NCBI GenBank assembly: GCA_034509735.1
Contig: JACGWO010000007.1
Coordinates: forward strand, 1,922,001-1,986,000
Source of the DNA: Sesamum alatum
Lineage: Eukaryota; Streptophyta; Magnoliopsida; Lamiales; Pedaliaceae
Length of the DNA stretch: 64,000 nucleotides
Direction of reading: 5' to 3'
The position numbers were made by a program, and so were the translations under genes. Of this stretch, positions 10,034 through 20,034 are shown piece by piece (the first letter of the stretch is position 1; every line of letters starts with the position of its first letter). The notes under the pieces were generated by a model that was given only the letters and a program-made list of their open reading frames with translations, made no database searches and had not been told where the DNA came from.

Positions 10034-12953
10034 ATGGCTATGATTTCAACTGTGGCCATGGACAAGAAAGATTGCAATGAAAACACAAAATTAGAATCTC
10101 ATTTTGCTGTGAAGGAACCATACGACGAGTGTGTTGTATTCAGACGCGAACGCTTGATCAAGACAATGACTGAGTTTCAAGAGCATCTCATAGAAAGAAC
10201 AAATCATGTTTTAGGTATGGAGAAAGTTATTATTAGATTAAGTCTCGTAGGAAAATTTTCATATTTGGTCCCATACTTTTGATTTGGTCTTATTTGTTAC
10301 ATTTGTCTCATATTCAATCCCATTTGTTCAATTTTTGATCTCAAACAGCATTTTCCATCAAACTGTTGACGGAGCCGTTAGCAGTGGCAGAGTCTTGCTC
10401 CAATAACAGACTTGATGGCTCCGTTAGAAAAATGCTGTTTGGGACCCAATTTGAGAAAAAATTGAACAAATGGATTAAATGTGAGACAAATAAGACCAAA
10501 TAAAAAAAGGCCCTAAAATATGAGACTAAAAATACGATTTTCCCAGTCTCGTATTTTTTTCTCAAATTTGTGTGTGTTTGTTGAAAATAATGGGGTTGAA
10601 AATTTTCAATTTATTATTATTCATGTTTGTTTGTGTAGGTTATCATTTGAATTTGAATTGCAACCATTTGATGGATTTATCTCCACTTCTGCGTTTTCAC
10701 GTCAATAATGTTGGTGATCCATTTAAAGAGAGCAATCTCGATTTGCATTCAAAAAAATTTGAAATAGGAGTTCTAGATTGGTTTGCACAGCTATGGGAAA
10801 TCGAAAAGGATGAATATTGGGGCTATGTGACTAATGGTGGGACAGAAGGCAATCTCCAGGGCCTTTTGTTGGGGTTAGTACTTTCGAATTATGTTTCGTT
10901 TTGTTTTTCAAATATCATTATAAGAACAATATTGAATTCTTTATTTTAAATCGATGTATTTTATTCGTCGTTTACATATAGTATAAACTACTTCAGATAT
11001 TTGCATATATTTAAAGGATTAAATGGAATTTTCGTTCTGTATTTTTGCATTTTGACGTTTTAGTCCTTTATCTTTATAGGGTAACAAATAAAACATTTTG
11101 CCCTGTCAGAATCTATCTGAATTTTCAAGTTTATTTTAAGTACATTTTGTATTGTACTTTACATATGCATACCATGCAGGAGAGAGCTATTGCCAGATGG
11201 GATTTTGTATACATCAAGAGAATCACACTACTCTATATTCAAAGCAGCAAGAATGTATAGGATGGATTACCAAATTATATCCACTTTGACGACTGGGGAG
11301 ATAGACTGCGATGACCTCAGAGCAAAGCTTGTTCTCAACAAAGATAAACCGGCCATCATTAATGTTAATATAGGTATTAATCATATGTATCATGCACATA
11401 GTATTTTCAGTTTTTATGTATATTAATACATAATTTTTTGATTTAGTACCGTATCTTAAAACTTTTTTTGATTTGTTGCATTTGTCTCACATTTATTCCT
11501 ATTTGTGCAATTTTTTTTCAAATTTGGTCCCAAACAGCATTTTCCGTAACGGAGTCGTCAACAGTGGCAGAGTCTTGTCCCAATAATAGACTTGACGGCT
11601 GCATTACCTATTTGACGGAAAATGTTGGTTGAGAACAAAATTGAATAAATAGGACTAAATGTGAGACAAATGCATCAAATTGGACTAAATCAAGAAAGGC
11701 ACTAAGATATGAAACCAAAAATGCAATTTTCCCTCTTATTGATTTTCCTTTTGAGCTGATCTTGAAATTTTAGGAACTACTTTCAAAGGAGCCATTGACG
11801 ATCTTGATCTTATCATAAAAACCTTAGAGGAATGTGGCTTCTCTGATAATCGATTTTACATCCATTGTGATGCAGCATTAGATGGACTTATTACCCCTTT
11901 TCTTGAACAGGTATCGCATTATTATTACGAAAACTCGTCATAAATTTTTGTCTCGGGTGCATCATGCAATTATAAATTTTAACATAACGATACAAAACTC
12001 CTTACTTTCATTTATCCATTTTAAAGTACAAAGATAGATAGTACGTATATTTACGAGGAAATAATATTTTTCATTCAGTAACTTAATTAAGGCATGTATA
12101 TTTTTGGGCAGGAGCCTCACTTTTGATAGCACGAGTGATGTTTTTTAGCAACAAAAATGTAACAGAGGACAAATGTTGAATATATTTAAAACTTCTTGGA
12201 CCAAAAGTAATAATCCGCTAATCAGTTGGACCAAAAGTGTACATACTTCTACGTTACCGGACAAAAAATATTTCTCTTATATTTACCAATATCATGAAAT
12301 TACTTTTTCTCGCATTTCTCATTAATTAGGTTGTTTCTTTTTGTTCTCTTATCGATATCTAATAGGCACCAAAGCTTACTTTCAAGAAACCTATTGGAAG
12401 CGTTAGCGTCTCAGCCCACAAACTATTGGGCTCATCAATGCCCTGTGGTGTGCACATAACAAGAAAAAGATACATTGCGCTTCTCTCAAAAAGCGTCGAG
12501 TACCTTGCCACTGTAGACGCTACAATATCTGGAAGTCGAAACGGGCATGCGCCAATTTTTATTTGGTACGGCTTAAATATGAAAGGCTATAAAGGGATCA
12601 AAGATGATATTAACAAGTGTTTGATAAGGGCTCGCTACCTGAGAGATGGACTGAGAAATGCTGGAATTAGTGCTATGCTCAATGCATACAACATAATTGT
12701 CGTTTTCGAGCGTCCTCTAGATGATGAGTTCATTAGATATTGGCAACTTTCTTGTGTAGGAAATATGGCACATATTGTCGTAATGCCCCATGTTACTACT
12801 GAAATGCTGGATGATTTTCTCGATGATCTTGTCCGAAGAAGAAGTGTTTGGTATCGACATGGCAACGTTCAACCTCCTTGCCTTGCAGAGGAAATAGGGT
12901 TTTCTAATTGCAGTTGTCTAGACCATCCCAAAGGGCTAATAGATGGAAACTAA
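10034..12953 (+). CDS. Serine/histidine decarboxylase-like protein, copy B
   Basis: A complete PLP-dependent group II decarboxylase, 444 residues, in five exons: 10034-10214, 10639-10873, 11180-11373, 11774-11910, 12366-12953. All introns are GT-AG and the joined frame is open. Visible marks are the [14 protein letters not shown] segment, the PLP-binding Asp in HCDAAL (Asp236) and the PLP Schiff-base Lys in [14 protein letters not shown] (Lys268). Plant family members make ethanolamine from serine or histamine from histidine, in the cytosol. The pocket region after exon 1 reads LNLNCNHL, nearer to what I recall of tomato histidine decarboxylase than of Arabidopsis serine decarboxylase, so the substrate is open. 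The start is the ATG matching the second Met of copy D; the upstream ATGs near 9990 run into stops. Introns 1 and 3 contain MITEs. Confidence 0.9.
10250..10544. mobile_element. MITE in intron 1 of copy B with exact 9-bp target duplication
   Basis: A 295-base foldback element, ends GGAAAATTTTC and ACGATTTTCCC, flanked on both sides by AGTCTCGTA (10241-10249 and 10545-10553). The 9-bp duplication points to a Mutator-type transposase. The matching intron of copy D (30282-30347) is only 66 bases and has no insert. The element at about 11420-11735 is of the same family. Confidence 0.85.
11420..11735. mobile_element. MITE in intron 3 of copy B
   Basis: Inverted arms share ACAGCATTTTCCGT, TGGCAGAGTCTTG and GTGAGACAAATG with the MITE at 10250-10544. 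The corresponding place in copy D intron 3 reads straight through from TATTAATA to CTCTTATTGATTTTCC, so copy D is an empty site here. The target duplication is blurred. Confidence 0.75.
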
Positions 12954-13604
12954 ATGTATGTGTGCTTCTTTGGTGTTCGTGTTCTACACCGACAAGGTTT
13001 GTGTGTTGCATTATTTAAAGGGTGAAATTCATTTTAGTCTCCGATATTTTATTTTAATTTCAAAATAGTTTATTTCTTTTCAACCCACTATGAATTAGTC
13101 GCTCCATTAGGTGGTATATCTTTTCATGTTACCCTTATAAAATTTACGGGATTTTTTGTTCATTCTGAGTATTTATTCAAGTGCTGTTTTATATGAAAAA
13201 TTACACTTCATTAAATTCACAAACTACAATTTGATATTTTATTGGTGTATTGATTATTGATAATTGAAATTTTATGAAATTCAATATGTAATATTGATAA
13301 TTAGTATATTGATAGTTATTATTAACTATATATCTTCTTTTTTTTCCACCAAATGCTAATTTTTTTAAATTTAAATAAGCTCCACATGATCCATACAACA
13401 CAATACTGTATATGATAAAAATAGTCCGGAAATAAAAACCAAACAGAGTCAAATGATTTCTTTTAATTAGTTTCTTAATTGCAAGTCGAGAAAATATTTA
13501 ATGCGAACGCAATTTTTTAAATTTTAGGAATGCATTTATTACTATATAAAACTCGAGGCTACATGTGCAACCCTACATATATAATGAAATTAGACGTTGT
13601 AGTA
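12954..13604. other. 3' flank of copy B, then a duplicated upstream module
   Basis: No gene is seen. Bases 13365-13520 repeat the module found upstream of copy B (CCACATGATCCATA, GATAAAAATAGTCCGG, AACCAAACAGAGTCAAATGATTTC, TTGCAAGTCGAGAAAATA). It is followed by no decarboxylase exon, so it is best read as the upstream region of a lost copy C. Confidence 0.5.
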
Positions 13605-13880
13605 CGTCGTTCCTGCGTGCATATAATAAATATTTTTTTATACTTTAAAATATATTATAAATAAGAGTAAAATATATAAACTAATACATCCAATTTAAGA
13701 AAAGAAAGAAGGAAAAAAAAATTTATCAATTAATATAAAATTTGAAAAGTTGAATAAAATAGTTATCTTATCAGTTGAGGATTATTTTTGGTATTATAAA
13801 AAAAGTAGTGCGACAATATTATTAACCGCCATTTGTGAGTAAAAAATAAATTTCCTTTATATAATAGTATAGATTAAAAT
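13605..13880. repeat. Direct repeat, second copy (partner at 5180-5465)
   Basis: Same orientation and overall sequence as 5180-5465, with small indels. It sits between two copies of the decarboxylase upstream module (13365-13520 and 13900-13990). Confidence 0.65.
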
Positions 13881-13889
13881 TTGGCGTGC

Positions 13890-14510
13890 CACCATTCTTA
13901 CATCTAAATAAGCACCACATGATCCATATAGCACAATATTGTATATGATAAAAATCGTCCCGACATCGGAACCAAACTAATTAAGTCATCGATATAAACT
14001 CGACACTATATGTGAAACCCTATATATATATATAATGAAATTAAAGGATAAATTACAGTCACCCCTGAAGTTTGACATAATTATAAATACCTACTCGTTA
14101 TTTAAAAAATTACAAATACCCCCTTAAAGTTTGTAATTTTCAACCAAAAGCCTGAAATTGATCATTTTGCCCTTGAATTTTTAGTTAAAATTATAGAAAA
14201 ATCAACCGAGACAAATTGCATTATTGCTCCTTTATGTAAAAAATTTAAGAAACCTCTCCCTACGCATTGTAGTCCAAAAAAAATAAAAAAAAATAAAGAA
14301 TAATTCAGTTTGCATAAGGGCATTTTGGTAGTTTACCTGTAAAATGGATGAAATGGGTTATTTGTTAGATGGTTACAAACCTCGGGGTATTTGTAAGTTT
14401 TCAAACAACGATGGGGTATTTATAATTATGACAAATTCAGTGGAGGTAGATGTAATTTACCCTAAAATTAAATTAAAGTTTCATGTGCCGCGGGCGAGTC
14501 TTTAACCTTA
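13890..14510. other. Third copy of the decarboxylase upstream module, split by a MITE
   Basis: Bases 13900-14042 repeat the upstream module (CACCACATGATCCATATAGC, GATAAAAATCGTCC, AACCAAACTAA). The element at 14043-14463 then interrupts it; the module resumes at 14467 with AATTAAAGTTTCATGTGCCGCG, the same words that stand before copy B at about 9938-9960. The GC-rich island begins immediately afterwards. Confidence 0.5.
14043..14463. mobile_element. Foldback MITE, TAAATTACAGT family, in a relic promoter
   Basis: Ends are GGATAAATTACAGTCACCC and GGTAGATGTAATTTACCC, with arms carrying CCTCGGGG / CCCCTGAAG words. The flanks share AATTAAAG, the likely target. Same family as 6570-6985 and 28505-28945. 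Confidence 0.6.
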
Positions 14511-14820
14511 TTGTCTAGCTTATGTAGGGGAAGCCGCGGTGGGGAAGGGGGCGGCACGAGAGGGAGGGGGGAAGAAAGGGAGGGGGAGAGGAAGAGGCGC
14601 GGAGGTGAACGGGGGAAGGGGAGAGGGAGACGGCGACAGGTTTTTTTTGGGGGGGGGGCGTGTGAGGGCGGGGCCGATGGGGTTATGGGGCGGCGCTGGA
14701 GGGTTTGGAGTTGGGGAACGGGGGCGGCGGCAGCGGCGGCGGCGGGTTCTGGAGGGTGAAAGGGGGCGACGGCGGCAGTGGGACTGAGAGGGAAGGGGAC
14801 TGGGCGACGGCGCCGGGGTA
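14511..14820. other. G-rich island 1 (quadruplex-prone)
   Basis: About 310 bases that are strikingly purine- and G-rich on the plus strand, inside DNA that is otherwise mostly A and T. From 14641 there is a run of T then ten G, followed by at least eight further tracts of three to five G within 130 bases. Several frames are open, but the predicted peptides are only Gly/Arg/Glu-rich, so I do not call a gene. Confidence 0.6.
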
Positions 14821-14949
14821 GTTGGGTTTTATTTTATTTTTTTCAATAATTAAAAATAATATATTATTAAAAATATTTTGTATTATATAAAATAGTATTT
14901 TTTACTTTTTAATAAAGTTTGATATATATATAAATATTAATAAATTATG

Positions 14950-15299
14950 TATATTAATGGCTTAAACTTTTTGGGGCAAATTGCATAAAACCCCCTTGTG
15001 TTTTTGTTTTTTAGCTAAAAACCCCATTTGGTAATTTTATAGGCAAAAAAATCCATGTGTTTTTTAAAAACAGTGCACACTCTCCCCTTCGGTTAGTTGT
15101 TGTTAACGGCGTTAAATTTTTGAAGGAATTGCCCATTATACCTCTATTATAATAGTCGTTGATCTTCACTGTTTTAAAATAAATGGTCCATATTTTATTT
15201 AATTTTAAAAATATATTTTAACTTATATATATATATACATTTATATATAGACAATTATATATATAATATAAATAATATATATGTATGTAATATATGTAT
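14950..15299. other. AT-rich DNA with a MITE-like half element
   Basis: Bases 14970-15145 (GGCAAATTGCATAAAACCCCC through GGAATTGCCCATTATACC) look like one arm of a MITE; I do not see its partner. The rest is TA-rich. No gene. Confidence 0.35.
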
Positions 15300-15810
15300 G
15301 TATTATAAGGTCATCGCCACTACCGCCTCTGTGGGCGGTGGCGAGGTTGCGCAGACCTCTGGGCCACCTGCCATCGCACAGTGCAAGCGAAGGGGGGCGA
15401 CGGCGATGTTGCCCCCATCATTGTGCGAAAGGGGCGACGGCGGCGTCGTGCCCGCAGACAAGCGCGACGTCAGCGGTCGCCCAGAGGAGACCGGCTCAAT
15501 CTGGGCGACGGAGGCACCTATTTCTCCTTTGGGCGACTGCCGTCGCCCAGATCTATGGTGGGCGCGATCTCGAGGCAAATAGAGAAGGAAAGCCGACACA
15601 GGGGCGGCGGAGGGTGAGAGAGGAAGCCAGCGTCGAGGGGGAGCGGAGGGTGAGAGAGGCAGCCGACGCGGGGGGGCGTAGGGGAAGACGAGATGCCTGG
15701 GTGAGGAATAAGCGGAGGACGGCAGGCGGAGGTGGTAGGGAGGCGGAGGCGTCGTCGCCCAGGACGTGGTGGCAGTGGCGAGGCGAAGACGATGGGGCAG
15801 GCGGCTGAGG
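15300..15810. other. GC-rich island 2
   Basis: About 510 GC-rich bases with many GGGCGACGG-like words. Long frames are open in several phases on both strands (up to 182 codons), but they overlap one another and encode Arg/Pro/Gly/Ala-rich sequence with no recognisable domain. The right edge runs into the left arm of the inverted repeat at 15810-16735, so the island may be cargo of, or a partner in, that transposon. Confidence 0.5.
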
Positions 15811-16735
15811 TGGCGGATGACTTGGATGTATTTTCTTTCATAAGGATGCATTTTAGTAAACTAATTTTAGCATGGTTTAATTTTAGTCCAATAACTTTGA
15901 ATGAGGTGAAATTTAAGTACAGAATAATAATTATAATAATGATATAATATTTTTATATTTTTCGTACAGAATGTAATATTATTGAGATAATTTTAATTAA
16001 TTTGATAATATACTTATTGATATTAATTAATTTGATATAGATTAATTGTTAAAAATTCGATAATATAGTTGTTAATCATAGTTTAAAAAAATAGATGATC
16101 CAACTGAATTGATAAGTGTGAAAAGGAAAAGATCTCAGCTATAATAATATCAACTCTATTAATAATTATAAATAATTAACAAATATATTATCAAATTATT
16201 AATAATTATAAAATATATGATTATCTATTTTTTAAATTATGATTAACAACTATATTATCAAATTTTTAATAATTAATATATATATATATATATATCAAAT
16301 TAATTAATATTAACAACTATATTATTAAATTTAGTATTCTCTAGTTAACTAATTTAATAGCTATATTAATAATTATCAAATTATTATTAATTAATTATAT
16401 CTAATTAAGTATTAATAATTATTATTTTAACTTTAACTAATAATTATAAAGAATTAACAAATTTTAAAAAATTTGAGGGCTGGTCGTGAGTGCAACTCGC
16501 AACTAGCAACCAGTCATAAATATATAAGTAGACCGTTTTCAGCGGTACACTTATATTTAATTTTTTTTATAATATAAATATGAATGTGCAGTGACACCCC
16601 CTAGACACAATGTCAGTGGACTTAAATTTCACCTCATTCAAAGTTATTGAACTAAAATTAAACCATGCTAAAGTTAGTGTACTAAAATGCGTCCTTATGG
16701 AAGAAAATACATCCAAGTCGTCCCGCCACGTTAGT
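15810..16735. mobile_element. Inverted-repeat element with AT-rich centre
   Basis: Left arm 15810-15922 and right arm 16617-16733 are inverted copies (GACTTGGATGTATTTTCTT, AAGGATGCATTTTAGT, AGCATGGTTTAATTTTAGT and their complements). The centre is almost pure A/T, apart from GGTCGTGAGTGCAACTCGCAACTAGC near 16482. Right of the right arm, about 16736-16925, related words (TAGTGTACTAA) continue but have no partner on the left, where the GC-rich island stands instead. Confidence 0.65.
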
Positions 16736-17377
16736 CGTCGGCCACGTCATGTGCTGATGTGGTTAATTTCACCGGACACGTAAGCAAAAATTGGCTACAT
16801 CAGCAAATTCCGGTTAATTGGACTTAATTGAAGTAAAATTGCAACATAATGTATAAAATGTGATAATTACCAAAGTTAGTGTACTAAAATTGAACGAGAG
16901 CCAATCTAGTGTACTAATTTTTTTCCCCTTTTTAAAATGGTCCCAAATTTGAAAAAACTCATTAGATTTAATTAGTCTTCATGAGATTTTTAAAATGGAC
17001 CTACAATTGGAAAAACTCAATACATTTAGTCCCATGTCCAAATTTTCGTGAAAAAAGTAAACAGTAAGGACATGTGCAATGCACGTGCCTATCAGTTGTA
17101 TGATCAACAAAACTAACGGACATGCTCATTGTACGTATTCTTTTCGTCTATTATTTTTTTGTTTTACGAAAACTTGGACATGTGACTAAATATGTCGAGT
17201 TTTCCTAATTTTGGGACCATTTTGAAAACCCATAAAATAGAGGACTAAATGTATCGAGTTTTCTTAAGCTTAGAACCATTTTAAAAAATATGTAAAGTAG
17301 AGGACTCGAAGTGTTTAAGCATCTATCCTATCGGACTAAGAGTATAATTTGGTAGGTTTATGTGTTCTATTATTTGG

Positions 17378-17656
17378 GGGGTTAAATGTATTTTTAGTCC
17401 CATAAGATTATATCGTTATCTTTTTTTGGTACCACAATTTAGGTAGGCGACGATTTTAGTCCCATAAAATATAATTTTAGGTATTTTTAGACCCAAGTTA
17501 ACGGCTACTAGCAGACATGTGCAAAGCACATGACTTTTTGGGACTAAAAATACCTGAATTCATATTTCATGGGAATGAAACCGTCACCTAACTAAGTTGT
17601 GGTACCAAAAAATAATAATATCCTAATCTTATGGGACTAAAAAAGGCATTTTGCCC
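17378..17656. mobile_element. MITE with exact 9-bp target duplication
   Basis: A 279-base foldback element starting GGGGTTAAATG and ending CATTTTGCCC. ATTATTTGG flanks both sides (17369-17377 and 17657-17665). Same family as the element in intron 2 of copy D (30642-30914): both carry CCACAACTTAAGTAGGTG-like words in inverted pairs. Confidence 0.85.
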
Positions 17657-17696
17657 ATTATTTGGTTCTTGTACTTCAGATAAATCTGAGGGAAAA

Positions 17697-17750
17697 GTGA
17701 TTTCGAATTGCAGTTGCTTCGACCATGAAAAGGACTAATAGATGAAAATA
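17697..17750 (+). pseudogene. Decarboxylase copy C relic (last codons only)
   Basis: TCGAATTGCAGTTGC, GACCATGAAAAGGACTAATAG and ATGAAAAT align with the end of copies B and D, coding the SNCSC-DH---GLID-N tail. Nothing upstream of this tail is recognisable; a MITE (17378-17656) stands 40 bases before it. It is in the expected orientation and marks a fourth, almost fully erased gene in the array. Confidence 0.65.
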
Positions 17751-17764
17751 ACTACAAAAATAAA

Positions 17765-18045
17765 AAGGATAATTATTGTTATACCCCTGGCATATGGTCT
17801 GTTTACATAAATTACTCTTGTTTTTTGCACAATTACAAATATTGTTCCTGATAGCCAAAAAAAATAAGGGTAATGATGTTAACGTTTTTGCGGGGTGTAT
17901 CTGTAATTTTTAAAAAAGTATGGGTGATTTGTGTAAATAATATTGACATTTTTTATGGGTATATATGCAATTATCCAAAAGATATGAGTGGTTTATGTAA
18001 AGATTATAGATCAGGGGGTGTAAATATAATTATTCCAAATAAAAA
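17765..18045. mobile_element. Foldback MITE
   Basis: Inverted ends GGATAATTATTGTTATACCCC and the complementary GGGGGTGTAAATATAATTATTCC, with inner pairs such as GTTTACATAAATTA / GGTTTATGTAAAG. It lies 15 bases after the copy C relic. Confidence 0.6.
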
Positions 18046-18651
18046 AGAAAATTGGTGACAAAAATAAAAAATCAAGTGACAATTTTAATCTTGTTACTGA
18101 ATAAATATATTAAATGACAAAAAAAAATAGCTTTATCACAATAATGAGTTTGATATTCCTAATAATGACAATTACTTAATAAAAGTTGTCACTACAAATT
18201 AAGGAGCTACCAATATCTGGAATAAAAAAAATTCTGCCCTATAATTATTATTGGGGTGGCACTTTTGGTCCTATTTGATTTCAAATTGGTAATTGAGAAC
18301 TATAAACAAACAAAAATATTAGCATATTTAGTCTAGATATCGCCTGAAAAATGCTAAGTAACATATATACTCGGCAGGTAACCCCATTAATTTGGGGATT
18401 TTTAATTTGCCGGCCAATTTTGCTCTATCTCTATTGTGAAAACATAACAAAAAATATATTTTTGGTGCTTTAATTATAATGAGATAACACTTTTGATTCT
18501 TTTAAATTTTAAATTTGCAATTGAAAACTATAATTAAAAGTACATTTAATCTAGATGTAAAAAGTACATGCACACTCAATGTAAGAGTAAGAGCCACACA
18601 GTTAATTTCGGGCTACTTTTGCTATTTATAGTACAGCAAAGTGAGAGCTCA
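18046..18651. other. AT-rich DNA with CACTA-family fragments
   Basis: Bases 18055-18200 carry the AGTGACAA / GTCACTA repeats of the CACTA family seen at 7128 and 28445, without clear ends. The remainder (to the LINE poly-A end) shows nothing I can name. Confidence 0.35.
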
Positions 18652-18700
18652 TTTTTTTTTTTTTTTTGATCTCGTGACTGTTCCATTATCGTAACAAGGT

Positions 18701-19387
18701 TCAAGGGTTATTCCTTGTCATAGGTACAAAAATAGGGAAACATAGGGGGATAGGTCCGTCCCAATTAGCACCATGGGCCCATTTGGCGATACCATGTGCT
18801 AATTCATTACAAGCTCTTGGTATTTTCCTAAAGTCCCATCTAGGCCACATTGCCCAAGTTTGTTTAATAAACTGAACGTCAATTGACGTTGCCCGGTCAT
18901 AATCCTCTTGTTTACCTTTAATCCAACCAATCGCGACTGCAGAATCAGATTCGAAGATAAGGTTCTGCACTTTACTGTTATGCATTTTTTCAACTGCTAT
19001 TCGAAGTGCTCTAAGCTCCGCCAGGTTAGGGTCATACACAAAAATGTGGACAGCAGCAGCATGCAGTATAGTAGGGGAATGATCACGGCTAACAAATGCA
19101 GCAATGCCCCTGTCCTCCATGAACGCCTCATCAGTGTTAACCTTGGTCCAACCCATGGGAGGCGCCATCCATTCACAGCTGGTCTGTGTTTCAGTGCTTC
19201 TTGTCGTTCGAGCCTTCATGTGGTCCGCAGTGGCTTCAGAAATAAGTTTAGTGATTTTCGCATGGGTTTTGGTAGGCTTCCTATGCACTCGGTTGTTCCT
19301 TTCTCGCCACACAGTCTCCTGAGTGACAACCCAACAAATGAGAAACTCCTGCTTGATTGCCTCATCCGGGAAGAAGCTCGGATGCAC
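18701..19387 (-). pseudogene. LINE RNase H domain (RVT_3 type)
   Basis: An open stretch of 228 codons. It contains GWTKVNTDEAF, AELRALRIAVEKM and FESDSAVAIGWIKG, carrying the Asp, Glu and Asp of the RNase H active site. The usual Gly after the first Asp (KVNTDGAF in relatives) is Glu. It removes the RNA strand during reverse transcription in plant LINEs. The part is open, but it belongs to a broken element. Confidence 0.8.
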
Positions 19388-20034
19388 GTCCGTCGTCCGG
19401 AGAAACTACTCTCTAATTGACAAGTGACACAGGGGTTGGAATCTCACTTGTCATCTAGAGAGGAGCCACACTTGTTCTGAGAAAGGGCATTCAAGGAAGA
19501 TATGTTGAGCCATTTCCACCTGAAAGGTACATAAAGGGCATTCAGTAGCTTGGAGTTGAAAGAATTGACAGATTTTACCTCTTGTTGGAAGGGTATCAAC
19601 AAGGTTCTCCAAATAAACACTCTCAGCCGGTTATGCATTTCAAGTTTCCAGATTCTCTTTCCCAGCTCAAGGTTTTCCAGATCCGTGGAAGCAGAGTTAT
19701 GTTGGATTGCACGAAATGCCGCTTTTGTGGTGAATTTTCCTGACTTGGAGGGAGCCCAAAACGGCTTCATGGGTTCCATTGTGATTGGAATTTGTAGTTT
19801 TCTGATTTCTCGGACAGAATCCGCATTGAAGAGTTGGATTAGGACTTCCTCATTCCAGTGGTTGGTGTCTTGGTCAATCAGGTCTCGGACGTATGTGGCT
19901 TCGACGAGGCTGTTTCGGGCGTGTGGGATTGGGACAAAATTTGGCATTGTGGGGATCCATGGGTCCTCCCATATTCGGATTGTCGAAGTTGAGGATACCG
20001 GAAAGCATGCTCCCATTTGTATGATTTTGGCGCA

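Noticed and set aside
14511..14787. Gly/Arg/Glu-rich open frames in G-rich island 1
   Set aside because: They are products of the purine-rich repeat, not of a conserved protein.
15303..15851. 182-codon minus-strand open frame, with overlapping plus-strand frames up to 175 codons, in the GC-rich island
   Set aside because: GC-rich DNA has few stop codons, so several frames are open at once. The peptides are Pro/Arg/Ala-rich with no domain, and no splice or leader context supports a gene.
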